Assembly (NCBI GenBank): GCA_963556195.1
Contig: OY744520.1
Coordinates: 8,293,491 to 8,357,490, forward strand
DNA from: Sepiola atlantica
Lineage: Eukaryota > Mollusca > Cephalopoda > Sepiida > Sepiolidae
Direction: 5' to 3'
Length of the DNA: 64,000 nucleotides
Below the pieces are notes generated by a model. The model saw nothing but the letters and a program-made list of their open reading frames with translations. It did no database searches and was not told the origin of the DNA. Shown piece after piece: positions 38,430 through 42,184 of the stretch; the first letter of the stretch is position 1, and each line of letters begins with the position of its first letter. A program made the position numbers and the translations under genes.

Positions 38430-39794
38430 TTATAATACTTTTTATCATTTTTCTTTTTTCAAATTAAAATGTTTATCCATTTCGAAATATAAACTTATTT
38501 TTACTTTGAATTTTTATTATTCAATTGACGAATATTTTTAATCATTAACAAACCACAATACTTTCTCCATTTTCATTTTTAGTTTAATTTTTATTATATA
38601 AAATTTAACCCAAATTTAAGTCAAATGCTAACAAAACAAAATAGATAAATCGTTACTTGCAGTAATATTTTAAATGTAAACATTTTTCAGTAAAAAAAAA
38701 GTAATAATCTGTCTCAAGGAAGAAAAAAATGGTTAAAACAAACCGTTAATTTTGCTTACACCATAGTAGTAAAGTAATTTGTTTCACTTCTGTTCATCCG
38801 TACATAGATAATATCTTGCCATGTCTCACGCGATGTTTAGTAAACACTACCCCGTGTGTCGTAAAACAAGAAAATTTCGTAGTTTCATCGGACAATGAAG
38901 AAGGGTTTCTTTCAGAATTTGATAATGTAACCTTTAACTAAACTATTTTACTTTAAAACAAGTATAACTTTATTTGAGAGAGTTTTTTTTGCAATCGGTA
39001 AAGCAAAACGAATGTATGACTTCTTAACGTACACATGAAATAGTGACGTCACCGTTCTTCACATGCAATTGGAGGTCCCTAATGTACCCCCTTTATACAC
39101 ATACATTTGATGAGATTTAGTGCACCTGAGCACTGCACACAATTATTATCCCAAGTGACTAAACATTTTCATTTAGTCGGAAAGAGTTATCGTTCTGGGC
39201 AATTTGTTAACAATTACTTGTTCCATTCGTAAGGTAATACAATTTAAAGAACAAATGTACTTGTTTGTTTTTACTAAAACCTGAACTGTTACTTTTCTAC
39301 GCAATAGCAAGTCCGCATAACATAAAATTAGAATCGTAGAATGTTACGCATGATAAATAATAGATAAAAATAATCAACAACGCGATAAAAAAAAAATTTA
39401 AAGCACTTTTGAGCATCCATAGTTTAGTACGAGTATTACTAAAAGAAAACTGAAACTAGTGGTTTCATGAAATAAAAATTACTACATAATTAATGGAAAT
39501 TATATTTCATGTAATTTTAGAACAAAACAAAAACAAAATATATTTTCGTTAGATTAGATTCAATTTAGAAACATTGAGACAAGATCGACTGTCAGTCGGC
39601 CATGCTGTCGTTTGAGTAATGCATCGTAAAGTCATTTCAGTTACGCTTCTAAGATAAAGAGAGGGCAATATACGGTTGTTATTATTGTTGGTAATTATAG
39701 CAATGAGATAAGTAATTGTTTGCTTACTGTCTATCAACATAAAATATTGTTTGGGTCCATCGTCGAGAAAGGCTTTTGTCTCTGCTTTCGGCAT
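7036..39794 (-). CDS. RNASEH2B: Ribonuclease H2 subunit B (exons 1-9 of a split gene)
   Basis: This is the non-catalytic B subunit of the nuclear RNase H2 heterotrimer, which removes ribonucleotides from DNA and degrades RNA-DNA hybrids. Minus-strand coding exons are 39794-39728, 32133-32062, 31279-31172, 29316-29240, 25822-25708, 23274-23210, 19967-19856, 15967-15886 and 7084-7036. They total 747 nt (249 codons), and every junction keeps frame. All introns start GT and end AG. Matches to the known family include EFRSWFIDDSV in exon 3, TPLDPLFLVLPYL in exon 4, YSEAKTVDWL in exon 6 and AHGLLSDYI in exon 8. The human protein has about 312 residues. The missing part corresponds to the lysine-rich C terminus with the PCNA-binding PIP box, presumably left of the window. 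Introns are 0.8 to 8.8 kb and full of transposons. No premature stop occurs in any exon. Confidence 0.93.
7085..8190. other. RNASEH2B intron 8, proximal part
   Basis: AT-rich intronic sequence. Apart from dispersed repeat B (about 7620-7715) and poly-T runs, I recognise nothing. Confidence 0.5.
8196..8280. repeat. compound TA/GATA/GACA microsatellite
   Basis: TA dinucleotides (8196-8226) grade into gatagata and then cagacagacaga units. Confidence 0.95.
8411..8459 (-). repeat. left inverted arm flanking the 9-mer satellite
   Basis: The reverse complement reads cgattgcgaagattgaaag followed by cacttgagatggccaataa. The same sequence, about 85% alike, lies in the opposite orientation at 13231-13280. 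The pair brackets the satellite and its inserted Merlin element. On the minus strand this segment is open (residues such as PERLRRLKALEMANKR), but I do not recognise a protein. Confidence 0.65.
8586..10064. repeat. 9-mer satellite array, left block
   Basis: This is an almost uninterrupted array of 9-bp units of consensus ATTRATTTY (attgatttc, attaatttt and variants), with occasional 10-bp units. Because 9 is a multiple of three and some frames lack stops, it produces spurious open frames on both strands (IKLMKS-, INEINK-, ISLILL- and INFIDF-type repeats). It lies in RNASEH2B intron 8 and continues at 11106 after the inserted Merlin element. Confidence 0.97.
10057..10064. repeat. target-site duplication, left (attttatt)
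   Basis: The octamer attttatt precedes the Merlin terminal repeat and is matched at 11106-11113. The host satellite is itself built of similar words, so the duplication is suggestive rather than decisive. Confidence 0.6.
10065..11105. mobile_element. Merlin (IS1595/IS1016-like) DNA transposon, internally deleted, 1041 bp
   Basis: The left end starts ggtactgttttagatattg, and the right end is its reverse complement. Similarity extends about 95 bp inwards through gactgcccggcagcagc and the gcgtccgagacctgccg region. The element is flanked by attttatt on both sides, which fits the 8-9 bp target duplications of the Merlin superfamily. The interior is much more GC-rich than the satellite around it. 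A minus-strand frame (10951-10595) encodes a transposase N terminus. The catalytic DDE region is missing, so the copy cannot move itself. Confidence 0.88.
10595..10951 (-). pseudogene. Merlin/ISXO2-like transposase, N-terminal zinc-ribbon part
   Basis: This is a 118-codon open frame inside the Merlin element. It shows a four-cysteine zinc-ribbon pattern, MRCMRCGGG then WRCPTQECRAW, followed by the family signature SLRSGTFFSRSKL and ILKMIYLW. These are typical of the N terminus of IS1595/ISXO2-type and Merlin transposases, where the ribbon is thought to bind DNA. The frame stops before the DDE catalytic domain, and full-length proteins are about twice as long. The overlapping frame 10440-10907 is mostly a shadow, although its Ser/Pro-rich end could be frameshifted coding sequence. 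Confidence 0.8.
11106..13185. repeat. 9-mer satellite array, right block with higher-order structure
   Basis: This continues the ATTRATTTY array. Rare variants mark larger units: a unit with ttttataatttc at 11673 recurs at 12121, a 448-bp spacing. The block around it (cactgatttc and cattgaattc variants) is duplicated with it. A shorter block with the aatttgattg variant recurs near 11377, 11632 and 12079. The array therefore grew both by 9-bp slippage and by duplication of blocks of hundreds of bases. Confidence 0.95.
13231..13280 (+). repeat. right inverted arm flanking the 9-mer satellite
   Basis: The sequence cgatcgcgaagattgaaag, then cgcttaagatagccgataag, is the inverted partner of 8411-8459. 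Confidence 0.65.
13300..15290 (-). pseudogene. RTE/jockey-like LINE, RT to C terminus, split by a hAT MITE
   Basis: Read downwards on the minus strand, RT N-terminal motifs lie at 15248-15033 (DDWNKAILLPFHKKGDRE, then NYMCISLVDILAKAF). After the MITE insertion the palm continues at 14120-13760, with LSYADEILLLGLTEVQ (the YADD box altered to YADE) and YLVSTVVPS. The C-terminal block at 13700-13340 has ETWPM, KLEVFDNYCLHRILC and CDLAQDRRA. Stops and frameshifts are frequent. The order is that of one LINE ORF2 lacking its endonuclease. Confidence 0.8.
14144..14745. mobile_element. hAT-like MITE (602 bp) with 8-bp target duplication
   Basis: The left end gaggggcaggcaacc and the reverse complement of the right end caggggcgggcaacc are near-identical inverted repeats. 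The flanks are gtttaggg (14136-14143) and gtgtaggg (14746-14753), an 8-bp duplication with one change, as made by hAT transposases. Repeated ccggcccgc motifs crowd both subterminal regions. There is no transposase. It interrupts the LINE RT domain and so is younger than that LINE. Confidence 0.85.
15291..15713. repeat. about 34-36 bp minisatellite
   Basis: Roughly 11-12 copies of a unit made of aaatttcat, a T run, and aaataggattttgttt. Copies differ mainly in T-run length. Confidence 0.95.
15886..15967 (-). CDS. RNASEH2B: RNASEH2B exon 8
   Basis: 82 nt. The acceptor is tttaacag and the donor is gtgagt. It completes A|AT from exon 7, encodes EYLTFAHGLLSDYINADLSE and then KLRISA, and ends in split codon GA|. 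The AHGL-SDYI core is one of the best conserved segments of RNase H2 subunit B. Confidence 0.95.
16029..16354. mobile_element. inverted-repeat element, possibly Penelope-like terminal repeats
   Basis: About 82 bp at 16029-16110 (tactgttctcatcttgg then atgttattctcacagcg) reappears inverted at 16273-16354. Phrases of the form gaagaaggtt...ccgaaacg...gagaataacatccaag resemble the pLTRs of Penelope-like retroelements, which can carry hammerhead ribozymes. The ribozyme core here would be degenerate (ctgaaga, ctgatga changed). The element class is inferred; the inverted repeat is seen directly. The overlapping open frames have no meaning. Confidence 0.55.
16380..17320. other. unrecognised moderate-GC segment
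   Basis: Between 16850 and 17320 the base composition is nearer 45-50% GC than its surroundings, which suggests a transposon body. It probably belongs to the plus-strand LINE that follows. No protein motif is clear. Confidence 0.3.
17325..17700 (+). pseudogene. CR1/L2-like LINE C terminus and 3' end
   Basis: The translation gives ERLQRLNLFSPERQRIRGD, then ILAYTINNRNLNLPLEEFF, the signature C-terminal domain of CR1/L2-type LINEs. It then passes a frame change into FHINRKKTAFSVRVSAKGG (normally followed by LWN-LP). The 3' end is a short ATTGAATTGAATAAATAAA tail. This is a 5'-truncated, inactive copy. Confidence 0.75.
17705..18475. other. AT-rich intronic stretch, nothing recognised
   Basis: Part of RNASEH2B intron 7. 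I see no gene or clear element. Confidence 0.4.
18480..18965 (-). pseudogene. CR1/L2-like LINE C terminus, inverted
   Basis: On the minus strand, SLLYCYFHGRC (about 18740) precedes VPPQKTFRARTYCHNEKK and FFVRVSHLWYTLPRDCFPAD (18560-18500). This is the usual end of CR1-like ORF2 proteins. It belongs to the same lineage as 30345-30430. Confidence 0.75.
19222..19242. repeat. G homopolymer tract
   Basis: A run of about ten Gs in otherwise AT-rich sequence. Confidence 0.8.
19355..19400 (+). repeat. dispersed repeat C, copy 1
   Basis: The phrase tgacccatcgggtcaacca resembles tgactcgttgggtcagta at 55715 and tgactggttgaatcaatg at 58705, each near AT-rich tails. It is an unclassified dispersed repeat end. 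Confidence 0.4.
19490..19610 (+). repeat. dispersed repeat D, copy 1
   Basis: The sequence tgtaaattagatgtcaaag...tctaaatgctcacagaggcatta recurs inverted at 27130-27255 (ctctgtgagcatttagaaa, gtgaattagatggcc). Neither copy codes. Confidence 0.6.
19856..19967 (-). CDS. RNASEH2B: RNASEH2B exon 7
   Basis: 112 nt. The acceptor is attcaacag after a pyrimidine tract and the donor is gtaaga. It starts in phase 0 with LNRLADVLFNNNVQVSEGIA, ends ISSDASR and leaves one base. The NNV-VS segment aligns with the family (TNNVNVSSRV in human). Confidence 0.93.
20003..20029. repeat. TA microsatellite
   Basis: A pure TA run about 35 bp upstream (minus-strand sense) of the exon 7 acceptor. Confidence 0.95.
20036..20450 (+). 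pseudogene. CR1-like LINE reverse transcriptase palm, 5'- and 3'-truncated
   Basis: The frame encodes VLDISKAFDKVWHE-type and GVPQGSILGPLLFLIFINDL motifs, with FADNTM in place of the FADD box. The latter half is one open frame (20078-20401). It is nearly identical in plan to the minus-strand copies at 27480-28680 and 33540-35035, so it is one family present several times. Confidence 0.85.
20470..20620 (-). repeat. tRNA-derived SINE fragment
   Basis: On the minus strand gaggttgaaggttcaatcc is box B-like, and the preceding arm resembles a tRNA. It is diverged, and the body is uncertain. Confidence 0.4.
20834..21918. repeat. about 27-bp minisatellite, roughly 40 copies
   Basis: Tandem copies of acaattttgtctgttttatgc followed by an A run of 5 to 12. 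The A-run length shifts frame from copy to copy, which creates three overlapping long frames (up to 384 codons of CLFYAKK-type peptide) that are not genes. Higher-order structure is visible: a longer unit with tcttgttttatgc then acaaaacaatt recurs at about 21055, 21321 and 21613. Confidence 0.97.
21920..23205. other. RNASEH2B intron 6 with microsatellites
   Basis: AT-rich sequence holding TA runs (22230-22265 and 22381-22416). No coding signal is seen, and the short frames reflect AT repeats. Confidence 0.5.
22651..22702. repeat. (GTA)n microsatellite
   Basis: About 17 copies of the GTA trinucleotide. Confidence 0.97.
23210..23274 (-). CDS. RNASEH2B: RNASEH2B exon 6
   Basis: 65 nt. The acceptor is ctttgtag and the donor is gtgagt. 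It completes G|AA from exon 5, encodes SGDIQAYRYSEAKTVDWLKV plus K, and ends in phase 0. It aligns with the human KYYKYSKEKTLKWL segment. Confidence 0.95.
23600..23945. repeat. dispersed repeat A, copy 2
   Basis: It contains tttgaaatagtgcagtgtc and ggattcccttaaagttaa, matching 4880-5110. The upstream part holds a short A-rich run. Confidence 0.55.
23945..24190 (-). pseudogene. CR1-like LINE 3' end
   Basis: On the minus strand, 24150-24050 encodes LPKTAGLWNSLPADCFLP-type C-terminal residues across frames. The 3' UTR end then reads catcaagtggcttcatgcc, then ttgtctggagc. The same terminal sequence occurs at 53105-53165, and diverged forms end the copies at 27480 and 33540. Confidence 0.7.
24195..24915. 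other. unrecognised intronic stretch
   Basis: AT-rich with a moderate-GC part at 24570-24760. No protein motif or clear repeat boundary is seen. Confidence 0.3.
24921..25105. mobile_element. small inverted-repeat element (MITE-like, 185 bp)
   Basis: The left end cttataaggagagttct and the reverse complement of the right end cttataaggagggttct match at 16 of 17. Similarity returns further in (ttttaaaat...ctgaacag). No coding capacity; the superfamily is not known. Confidence 0.65.
25125..25676. mobile_element. inverted-repeat element (MITE-like, 552 bp) next to exon 5
   Basis: The left end atcaaaaggatttgaggcac and the reverse complement of the right end atcaaatggatttgaggcac agree closely. Similarity continues through cccagaatg and a degenerate ggacatattttg block, about 50 bp in all. 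Its edge is only about 30 bp from the exon 5 splice donor. Confidence 0.75.
25708..25822 (-). CDS. RNASEH2B: RNASEH2B exon 5
   Basis: 115 nt. The acceptor is tttttccag and the donor is gtgaga. It starts in phase 0 with TGKFMTLDHIIEDEEFPESR, ends LSHVSDVK and leaves one base. The GKF-LD-II pattern aligns with GKFQPLDQVV in human. Confidence 0.95.
25823..26510. other. RNASEH2B intron 4 sequence, nothing recognised
   Basis: AT-rich. Nothing coding. Confidence 0.4.
26510..26790. repeat. dispersed repeat E, copy 1, with G17 tract
   Basis: The segment cagattaattgagctga...gtcaaaattaagag...cattctttgat recurs in the same orientation at 33325-33530. A run of about 17 Gs lies at 26706-26722. Confidence 0.65.
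26808..26860. repeat. (GA)n-rich microsatellite
   Basis: A purine-rich run of gaga and gaaagaga units. Confidence 0.9.
27130..27255 (-). repeat. dispersed repeat D, copy 2 (inverted)
   Basis: The inverted counterpart of 19490-19610. Confidence 0.6.
27395..27470 (+). repeat. U2 snRNA-like SINE fragment
   Basis: Contains tagtgtagtatctgttctg (27401-27419), identical over 15 bases to the branch-point-recognition region of U2 snRNA. It is followed by a short inverted complement (gtatc ... gatac, 27408-27412 with 27424-27428). This is the most degraded of three such copies. Confidence 0.5.
27480..28680 (-). pseudogene. CR1-like LINE, RT palm to 3' end
   Basis: Downwards on the minus strand: an AFDKVWHKGLL-like palm start near 28640, GVPQGSILGPLLF near 28460, the thumb (MNLNKYIEDIAKAAAKKVGS at 28160), the CR1 C-terminal SHRRNVASLCLFYKYFNG (about 27890), and the LP--FP box near 27690. 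The 3' UTR end is near 27490-27530 and resembles those at 23945 and 33540. Several frame breaks are present. The order is that of a 5'-truncated CR1-like element. Confidence 0.88.
28950..29185. mobile_element. fold-back MITE (about 236 bp)
   Basis: The left arm ggttaaatagaaaattccca, then ctt-atcatggc, matches the reverse complement of the right arm (ggtttaaatagagaattccca, ctccgtcatgac) for about 60 bp. A T-rich loop separates the arms. The element ends about 55 bp from RNASEH2B exon 4. Confidence 0.75.
29240..29316 (-). CDS. RNASEH2B: RNASEH2B exon 4
   Basis: 77 nt. The acceptor is tatttcag and the donor is gtcagt (unusual C at +3). It completes G|AT, encodes GSFLMTTPLDPLFLVLPYLQ and then SAEKK, and ends in phase 0. 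The TP-DPLFL motif is the most diagnostic segment of the family. Confidence 0.97.
29445..29570. repeat. dispersed repeat B, copy 3
   Basis: The sequence tttgaact-cagcataacagattccata matches 7670-7715, and the upstream part matches 6888-6960. Confidence 0.5.
29668..29684. repeat. C homopolymer tract
   Basis: A run of about 13 Cs. Confidence 0.8.
30345..30430 (-). pseudogene. CR1/L2-like LINE C-terminal fragment
   Basis: Shares aatttgaagatggccatgtt...gaagcaatccca with 18500-18550, the reverse-strand code for the LP-DCF-A-YN-AIFK motif. Fragment only. Confidence 0.6.
30490..31140. repeat. diverged direct repeat, two copies
   Basis: 30490-30715 and 30838-31140 share, in order, aatcttcatg...aaatatca, gtcagtg, gagtttaaataa-tgtca, gaaggtg...ggacaga, and agatttatt-agtaggagtt. 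The second copy also contains the palindrome at 30905-30963, absent from the first. Confidence 0.8.
30905..30963. repeat. perfect 28-bp inverted repeat with 3-nt spacer
   Basis: Bases 30905-30932 (tagcattgtaacaaaatgca onwards) are the exact reverse complement of 30936-30963. Only cct lies between them. Confidence 0.97.
31172..31279 (-). CDS. RNASEH2B: RNASEH2B exon 3
   Basis: 108 nt. The acceptor is gattag and the donor is gtaagt. It completes G|AA, encodes KKCIFLFTHSNQNVFEIHNF and then KEEFRSWFIDDSVVQ, and leaves one base. It aligns with the human segment containing FKEKHHSWFINQSV. Confidence 0.97.
31425..31558 (-). repeat. dispersed repeat A, copy 3 (inverted, diverged)
   Basis: gggttaatattaactttaga...aaaatgttgc is a diverged inverted form of the repeat at 5030-5100 and 23890-23945. 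Confidence 0.45.
31559..31824. mobile_element. fold-back element (266 bp)
   Basis: The left arm ctgtttgaatgaccgtgaga, then agccatttttcaacatgg, is matched by the reverse complement of the right arm, ctgtttgactgagagg, then ccattttttaacatgg. gcattatgg/gtattatgg match further in. No coding capacity. Confidence 0.7.
32062..32133 (-). CDS. RNASEH2B: RNASEH2B exon 2
   Basis: 72 nt. The acceptor is tttttcag after a long pyrimidine tract and the donor is gtaaaa. It completes A|AA from exon 1, encodes TALTPIKNVENKAAFCSLRH and then PLT, and leaves one base. It corresponds to the human segment ending KLVNPCSG. Confidence 0.88.
32134..32625. other. RNASEH2B intron 1, start
   Basis: AT-rich. Nothing recognised except a possible repeat end near 32220 (acacggcgttgctcagga). 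Confidence 0.35.
32631..33146 (-). pseudogene. transposon-type ORF of unknown family (171 codons)
   Basis: This is one of the longest non-repetitive open frames in the window. The middle reads LNRLSLTVGCNKALIWEKL, then MTDSVQKNLQIEQLIAAS, then HVPLHLLCVSHTCEAFD. An Asp in TDS followed some 30 residues later by a C-x2-H motif is reminiscent of the RNase H-like core of hAT-type transposases, but I cannot assign a family. The frame has no visible splice sites and no partner frames. It is probably a fragment of a transposon-encoded protein. Confidence 0.5.
33325..33530. repeat. dispersed repeat E, copy 2
   Basis: Matches 26510-26790 in the same orientation (cagattaattgagctga, gtcaaaattaag, cattctttgatgaaa). 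Confidence 0.65.
33540..35035 (-). pseudogene. CR1-like LINE with internally deleted RT
   Basis: Downwards on the minus strand: fingers remnants near 34960-34800 (FALNSTNHSLPNFPTMDG), then a junction where the N-terminal RT is missing (YRFRQSRSPMDI near 34730), palm SLDISKAFDKVWHKGLLRKI at 34667, a decayed PQG box near 34480, thumb and C-terminal domain to about 33690, and a 3' UTR end near 33545-33580. A 47-bp unit is tandemly triplicated inside it. It is the same family as 27480-28680. Confidence 0.85.
34155..34296. repeat. 47-bp tandem triplication inside the LINE
   Basis: The unit with gctttgtcttagtagcattg, then aatgtgactatccattttt, starts near 34161, 34208 and 34255. Confidence 0.95.
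35040..35735. other. unrecognised intronic stretch
   Basis: A purine-rich part at 35040-35130 (gagaaagaaagagaaa), then AT-rich sequence. No gene is seen. Confidence 0.35.
35738..35755. repeat. G homopolymer tract
   Basis: A run of about 15 Gs. Confidence 0.85.
35880..36200. mobile_element. fold-back element with about 125-bp arms
   Basis: The left arm (tttttagttcaatacagaac ... tggagtctcgataatcgctc ... aaaaatcgaaaatta, 35882-36000) is the reverse complement, with few changes, of the right arm (about 36085-36199). The inner 35 bp are nearly perfect. The loop is about 85 bp. No coding capacity. Confidence 0.88.
36205..37300. other. RNASEH2B intron 1, unrecognised
   Basis: AT-rich. A short inverted pair, gccatctttataaac (about 37111) and gtttataaagatggtg (about 37215), hints at another degraded fold-back. 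The 126-codon minus frame at 36779-37159 shows no recognisable protein. Confidence 0.35.
37310..39081. mobile_element. hAT-like non-autonomous element, 1772 bp, perfect 8-bp target duplication
   Basis: The ends are tagggacctccaattg and its inverse, with partial similarity for about 23 bp. The flanking octamer atgtaccc is identical on both sides (37302-37309 and 39082-39089). TAGGG-type ends and an 8-bp duplication fit the hAT superfamily. The interior is AT-rich with two C tracts (37340-37351, 37711-37723) and an (ATT)n run at 38390-38426, with no transposase frame. It lies in RNASEH2B intron 1, about 650 bp from exon 1. Confidence 0.85.
38390..38426. repeat. (ATT)n microsatellite
   Basis: About 11 TTA/ATT repeats. 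Confidence 0.95.
39728..39794 (-). CDS. RNASEH2B: RNASEH2B exon 1 (start codon)
   Basis: 67 coding nt beginning with the ATG at 39794-39792 and ending at donor gtaagc. It encodes MPKAETKAFLDDGPKQYFML, then ID, then one base of the next codon. The KQYFML segment matches the N-terminal strand of the family (RQHVFLV in human). The frame runs open past the donor to 39549, but the phase match to exon 2 supports splicing here. The ATG has an A at -3. Confidence 0.9.
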
Positions 39795-39853
39795 ATTTTG
39801 TTGTTGTTAGTTTGTTAATTTTCTTCTTTAACGTCAAGTCGATCTGAATTCTG

Positions 39854-39883
39854 ATTGGTTAATACAATGATAAACGCGGGAAA
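39854..39883 (-). promoter_or_regulatory. candidate RNASEH2B promoter: CCAAT box and E2F-like site
   Basis: On the gene's strand a CCAAT box (plus-strand attgg, 39854-39858) and a TTTCCCGC E2F-like octamer (plus gcgggaaa, 39876-39883) lie 60-90 bp upstream of the start codon. An E2F site would suit an S-phase gene. This is inferred from motifs only. Confidence 0.4.
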
Positions 39884-39953
39884 ATGAATTTCCTCTTTCT
39901 TTTTTGCTTTTTGGACTATTTCTTACTTTAATCAATAGATCTCATTCAAACTT

Positions 39954-40110
39954 TTAATTAAAAGTATAGCGGACCACCACTTGAAACGCATTATATAAAA
40001 TTATAAAATGATAAAATAACAAAATAATGAATAAATGTTGAAAAAAACTTTTTACAAACTTTACACATATACTTTTCTCTCGTTGGAACTGCACTAATAC
40101 TGCACTACCC

Positions 40111-40115
<5 letters not shown>
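39954..40115. other. upstream flank of RNASEH2B, nothing recognised
   Basis: AT-rich. The minus frame at 39954-40583 is a chance frame running through the TA tract and a hAT end. Confidence 0.4.

Positions 40116-40116
<1 letters not shown>

Positions 40117-40175
<59 letters not shown>
40117..40175. repeat. TA microsatellite
   Basis: About 59 bp of pure TA. It resumes at 42152, showing that the intervening element inserted into a TA array. Confidence 0.97.
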
Positions 40176-40178
<3 letters not shown>

Positions 40179-40751
40179 GGCTTTACGCGCTCCACTACTT
40201 TTGGAGCTGCTCCTGCTCCTGCTCCAACGCCCAAAATTGGAGCTGGCTCCTCTCACGCTCCCCATTTTCAAAAAGGAGCCGCTCCTGCTCCACCTCTTAT
40301 AAAAAAGGAGCGGCTCTTTTTCAGCGCTCCATAATAAAAATATACCGTCTTTCATAAACATTCTATTCTTCCAATGAGTGGTCGAAGGATAGGGATGGGC
40401 GTCAAAGGATCTCGTCAATATGGGTTGAGATGTCACTTTAAGTGTAAGACAGTAAGATAATATTTGACAAAATCTCGCTAATATTTTGAGAGTTATAAGA
40501 GAACATGTCGGACGAAGTATAGGATTATACGTAAATTTTTGATTCCTGAGAACAAGAAAATAATTTTTCTTTTTTAAATACATGGAAATTTTCTAAGAAT
40601 TTAAAGCCAGTTTAAATGACTTTCTAGTCGATAGTTTATAAATTCCTTTCAAGTTTTGCACACACACGAAGTAATTGATGTTTTGTCAATTAAAATGGCT
40701 GACTTGTTTACGAAGAAATCTAAATGAATTATGATGGATTTAATCTCGTAA

Positions 40752-41092
40752 CTTGATTTCGAACCGGCTTGAAATAATAACATTATTTAGACAACGATTT
40801 TTTACATGGGGAGAATGGGGGGTGCTTTGTTAACTATTCTGTACTTTCACGTAACGATTTAATAAACAGAAGATATTGTAAAAATTGAATTTAACTTGAA
40901 AATTTTATGTAAAAGTTAACCCGGTCCAAACCTTTAATTTCGTAACGTAATTACGAACCGGATTGAAATAGCATTATTTAGAAAGCCATTATTAACATGG
41001 AGTGAGGGGGGCTTTGTTAACTATTCTGTACTTTCACCTAACAATTTAATTTAACTTGAAAATCTTATCTAAAAAATAGCCCGGTTCGTAAA
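40752..41092. repeat. diverged 190-200 bp tandem duplication
   Basis: cgaaccggcttgaaata (about 40759) with the following ggggtgctttgttaactatt recurs from about 40955 (cgaaccggattgaaata, gggggctttgttaactatt). Confidence 0.85.
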
Positions 41093-41217
41093 CTGCACAA
41101 GTACCAAAAAATAATATAAAAAATATTCTTCACTGGGGAGGAGGTAGCCCGTATTTACAAGTATATCTCCTGTAAAAACGGTTCTAAAATCTATTTTCAA
41201 TTGATATTTATTCGATA

Positions 41218-41320
41218 ATTGCCGAATTTTCCTACTTGGCCAAAATTGCCGAGTTTTCCGTTGCCGAATTTTCCATTGACGAATTTTCCGTTGCCGAGTT
41301 TTCCTTTGACGAGTTTTGCT
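41218..41320. repeat. 15-bp tandem repeat, about 6 copies
   Basis: Units of the form ttgccgaattttccg. On the minus strand these read as a Lys/Arg/Gln-rich pseudo-peptide (TRQRKIRQ) that is not a gene. Confidence 0.9.
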
Positions 41321-41624
41321 AAATTGTGTATTATACATACATACTTCTATCCAGTCAAGCAGACTATCTAGTCTAAGAGAAGAAAAACAACATAACTTTC
41401 ACTAATACACTTAGGAACGGTATGAATCCACATATATCCCTCCCAAAGTTATATGAATTAAATAGTAGGGTAGACTGTACTCTGAAACCTTGATTGGGCA
41501 ACTTACCTCCCCTATCTAGAGTGCTAATTTTCGGAGTTTTTATTCAACAGAAAGATAGCAGTGTACTTTTTAAAAGGGCCTTAATAATTATTTCAGGTCA
41601 GCTAGTAAACATTTTGAATTCTCT

Positions 41625-41900
41625 CTCTCGCCCCCCCCCTCCCGACCTGCACTCAGATGGTGTCAAAATCGTTCGTACCCCTAACTCAAATGTTTAATCT
41701 TTCCAAAGAAATAGAACGCTCAAGTCAATGACGCCTTTGATCTGTCTCATCGCTTGATAGCAAGTCGACGGGGTTGGGGTAGGGGTGGGGGTAACGAATA
41801 AAACAATAAAAAAAAAGATTGTTAAAAACATTACAATTAAATCGTCTTCCGCCTGAGCCCCCTCCCTCTCTCTACCAGAGATATAATTTTTTTAAATAAT
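41625..41900. other. C- and G-rich patches within the hAT element
   Basis: Short tracts such as cgcccccccc and ggtaggggtgggggtaa. No gene is seen. Confidence 0.4.
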
Positions 41901-42151
41901 TCAGAGTAAACTCTGAGACTTTCTTTACTTTTCCTTTATATTGCTGAATAAAAAACTAATGTTTAAAAAAAAATCAAATAATTTTGGAGCGAGGAGCGTG
42001 GAGCGATAAAACCACCGCTCTTTAGTCCCAAATGGAGTTGCTCCTGCTCAACTCCCGCTGAATATAAAATGAGCCCTCCTCTCCTTCGCTCCAGCAAAAA
42101 GGAGCGTGCTCCTGGAGCGCGCTCCTTTTTGGAGGGCTCCGTAAAGCCCTG

Positions 42152-42183
42152 TATATATATATATATATTATATATATATATTA
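42152..42183. repeat. TA microsatellite (right continuation)
   Basis: TA repeats with a few TTA interruptions, matching the array left of the hAT element. Confidence 0.95.
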
Positions 42184-42184
42184 C

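Larger units (their letters stand above)
40176..42151. mobile_element. hAT-like element (1976 bp) with GGAGC-rich subterminal repeats
   Basis: Terminal repeats cagggctttacg occur at both ends in inverted orientation. Both subterminal zones (40185-40335 and 41983-42135) are packed with GGAGC/GCTCC pentamers, a pattern expected of transposase-binding arrays in hAT elements. The flanking octamers are both tatatata, but they sit in a TA array, so the duplication is not decisive. The interior has no recognisable transposase. It holds a diverged tandem duplication and a 15-bp repeat. Confidence 0.8.

Noticed and set aside
39954..40583. 209-codon minus-strand frame
   Set aside because: It runs through a TA microsatellite and the GGAGC-rich hAT end; no homology is visible.
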